NCBI RefSeq assembly: GCF_039539445.1
Contig: NZ_BAABDD010000007.1
Coordinates: 124,001 to 188,000 of the forward strand
Reading direction: 5' to 3'
DNA: 64,000 nucleotides
Origin: Salinactinospora qingdaonensis
GTDB taxonomy: Bacteria > Actinomycetota > Actinomycetes > Streptosporangiales > Streptosporangiaceae
Position numbers and translations under genes: made by a program. The notes under the pieces were generated by a model, which was not told the DNA's origin, did not search any database, and was given only the letters and a program-made list of their open reading frames with translations. Below, one piece after another: positions 62,810 to 64,000 of the stretch (its first letter is position 1; each line of letters starts with the position of its first letter).

Positions 62810-62975
62810 CCACGGAGTTCGTGCTGCCCTAAGGAGCGAGCCGTTCCCGCTGTGGGCGGATTCGGCCACCGAGACCGATACAGCGGCAACGAGAGGCCGG
62901 GCGGCGGAGGGAACCTCTTCCAAGGGCCGGGGCGCGCTGTCGGGGCGGCCCGGCCCTCGCCGTGCGGTGGCGCTG

Positions 62976-63362
62976 TCAGGCGCTCCGGCGTTCCTCGCTC
63001 ATGGCCTGCTGCATGTGCTCTTGCTCCTCACGGCGACGGGCGCGCAGAAGCTCCAGGCGCTCGGCCAGGACCTCTTCGAGGTCGTCCACACTGCGCCGCT
63101 CCAGCAGCATGTCCCAGTGCGTGCGGGCGTGCTTGGACTTCTTTTCCTGCGGCTGCTCACCGTCGACGATGAGCGCGGCCTCGCCACAGAAACGACATTC
63201 CCAGTTGGGGGGGATCTCCGCCTCGGTCGCAAAGGTTACAGCGAAGCGGTGCCCCTGTGGGCAGTCGTAGGTGACCTCTTGGCGCGGTGCCAGGTCGGTG
63301 TTGCGGTCGTTCTCGTAGCTCGTCGCCCCGAGTCGTGTGCCGCGAAGTGCTCGCTCGGCCAT
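62976..63362 (-). CDS. rbpA: RNA polymerase-binding protein RbpA
   Basis: This 128-residue protein binds RNA polymerase and the principal sigma factor, stabilising open complexes. It has LRGTRLGATSYENDRNTDLA (N-terminal tail), the core barrel YDCPQGHRFAVTF ... IPPNWECRFCG, and the sigma-interaction domain HWDMLLERRSVDDLEEVLAE. GGAGG lies before the ATG. A sigma-R-type promoter is found upstream. Confidence 0.97.
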   Translation of the reverse strand: MAERALRGTRLGATSYENDRNTDLAPRQEVTYDCPQGHRFAVTFATEAEIPPNWECRFCGEAALIVDGEQPQEKKSKHARTHWDMLLERRSVDDLEEVLAERLELLRARRREEQEHMQQAMSEERRSA

Positions 63363-63403
63363 CGTGTGCGTGCCTCCAGGCGCTCTTGCGGTCTCGGTGG
63401 TCT

Positions 63404-63430
63404 AACGCATCGGTCCGTGAGGAGATTCCC
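63404..63430 (-). promoter_or_regulatory. Sigma-R-type promoter of rbpA
   Basis: On the minus strand GGGAAT (-35) is followed by exactly 18 bases (after GGAAT) and then GTT (-10), matching the thiol-stress sigma factor SigR consensus. The distance to the rbpA ATG is about 40 bases. In Streptomyces rbpA is known to be a SigR target. Confidence 0.75.
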
Positions 63431-63830
63431 CGGACATCCGCGGTCCAACCGTGCGACAATACCCGGTCGACCTGTCGTGCGCGGTGCGCACATCGGTGGC
63501 CTCGGGTTTCATCGCTCGATGAGGTACGCGAAAGAGCTGCTTTTGTCGCAGTTCAAACCGTGTTCGGGGGAACCTTACGCCATGCTCGCGATGGTGGCCG
63601 GGGCCCGGCTCGGCTGGTCGCAACTTTCCCGAGCACACCCCGGCGCTACGGCCTGCCACGGCGGGCGCGACCCGCGAGCCACCTGCGGCTCCCGAGCCCC
63701 GCTCGCGCGCTCCACGCGTACCATCGCGTCCCAGTGTGCCCACCTGTGGCTTCAGGCATGCCAAGACACGGCCAACACGCCGGCGTGATCGGCAAAGCCC
63801 CGGCCGCCCCGGGCCCGGCGGTGAGGTTTT
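63431..63830. other. Gap between rbpA promoter and MFS gene
   Basis: About 400 bases with no supported gene or RNA; open frames lack family resemblance and ribosome binding sites. Confidence 0.35.
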
Positions 63831-64000
63831 TCAGATGCGTTCGGGGACCTGGTTGCCAGCGTCGCGGATCGCGGCAGGGATGCTGATCACCACCAGCACC
63901 ACGAACCCGGCGACGAAGAACGGGATCAGCGACAGGATGGCCAGCCGGTAGTCGCCGCCGGTCACATCCAACGCCACCCCCAGCGTCAGCGATCCCAGAA
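63831..64000 (-). CDS. MFS transporter, C-terminal end (partial)
   Basis: Only the last 55 codons are in the window. They encode two hydrophobic stretches (LGSLTLGVALDVTGGDYRLA; ILSLIPFFVAGFVVLVVISI) and a short hydrophilic tail. The D-x-T-G-x-Y-R-x-A motif at the last loop resembles UMF1/Atg22-like MFS transporters often found near rbpA. The substrate is unknown. Confidence 0.65.
   Translation of the reverse strand, partial: LGSLTLGVALDVTGGDYRLAILSLIPFFVAGFVVLVVISIPAAIRDAGNQVPERI

Noticed and set aside
62670..63788. 372-codon plus-strand frame across the HAD gene end and rbpA
   Set aside because: It overlaps the HAD coding frame and runs antisense to rbpA; no family resemblance.

Overview
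The window is a 64 kb piece of a high-GC actinobacterial chromosome. RbpA, HelD, a GarA-type FHA protein with an ETTS motif, the DUF5753/DUF397 regulator pair, a fused TrpEG, FxsA and the gene order garA - DUF151 - MerR - gcvP all point to an actinomycete. The graspetide (ATP-grasp RiPP) locus and overall style fit Nocardiopsaceae/Streptosporangiales best, but the genus is an inference.

Region 1 (1-11.4 kb) is accessory DNA. It holds a graspetide locus read leftwards: a methyltransferase cut by the window edge, the precursor, the ATP-grasp ligase, a small HTH protein and a 29-residue Cys peptide. Next come a tightly overlapping four-gene operon of unknown function under an XRE/TPR regulator, and a CRISPR array of 8 repeats with no cas genes. 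A DUF2637-type conjugative-element operon, an XRE regulator, an excisionase and a tyrosine integrase follow. Directly after the integrase is the displaced last 28 codons of an acyl-CoA dehydrogenase gene, which marks the element's right attachment junction. Beyond it lie a second copy of the CRISPR repeat and leader (one repeat, no spacer) and a decayed second copy of the DUF2637 gene, remnants of an earlier related element or duplication.

Region 2 (11.5-17.4 kb) carries an acyltransferase-3 protein and TetR regulator, a MerR/aldo-keto reductase pair behind a classical MerR palindrome, and a DUF5753/DUF397 cluster with direct-repeat and hairpin regulatory elements. A 25-bp perfect inverted repeat lies at 17336-17393.

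Region 3 (17.9-28.9 kb) is the strongest candidate for an undescribed system. Nine co-directional genes, mostly overlapping or spaced by under 35 bases, encode an AGE-family epimerase-like protein with an N-terminal extension, a tandem DJ-1/PfpI protein, a benzoylformate-decarboxylase-like ThDP enzyme, a GH13 enzyme with a complete catalytic triad, a VOC protein, a SnoaL-like protein, a double ankyrin protein, a muconolactone-isomerase-like protein and a double EthD-type protein. I cannot assign it to any known pathway.

Region 4 (29.2-64 kb) is mostly core chromosome: helD; a trp leader peptide with attenuator ahead of trpEG; thyX; cstA with a cory-CC-star protein and an ArsA/Get3-like ATPase; a flavohaemoprotein; a class I amidotransferase-like protein lacking its cysteine; a CDP-alcohol phosphatidyltransferase; a sugar-nucleotidyltransferase fused to a degenerate mutase domain; garA; DUF151; merR; a glycine riboswitch with gcvP; Uma2; TPR; two hydrolases; DUF5999; endonuclease V; fxsA; a ClpC-like ATPase; a HAD phosphatase; rbpA behind a sigma-R-type promoter; and the C-terminus of an MFS transporter.
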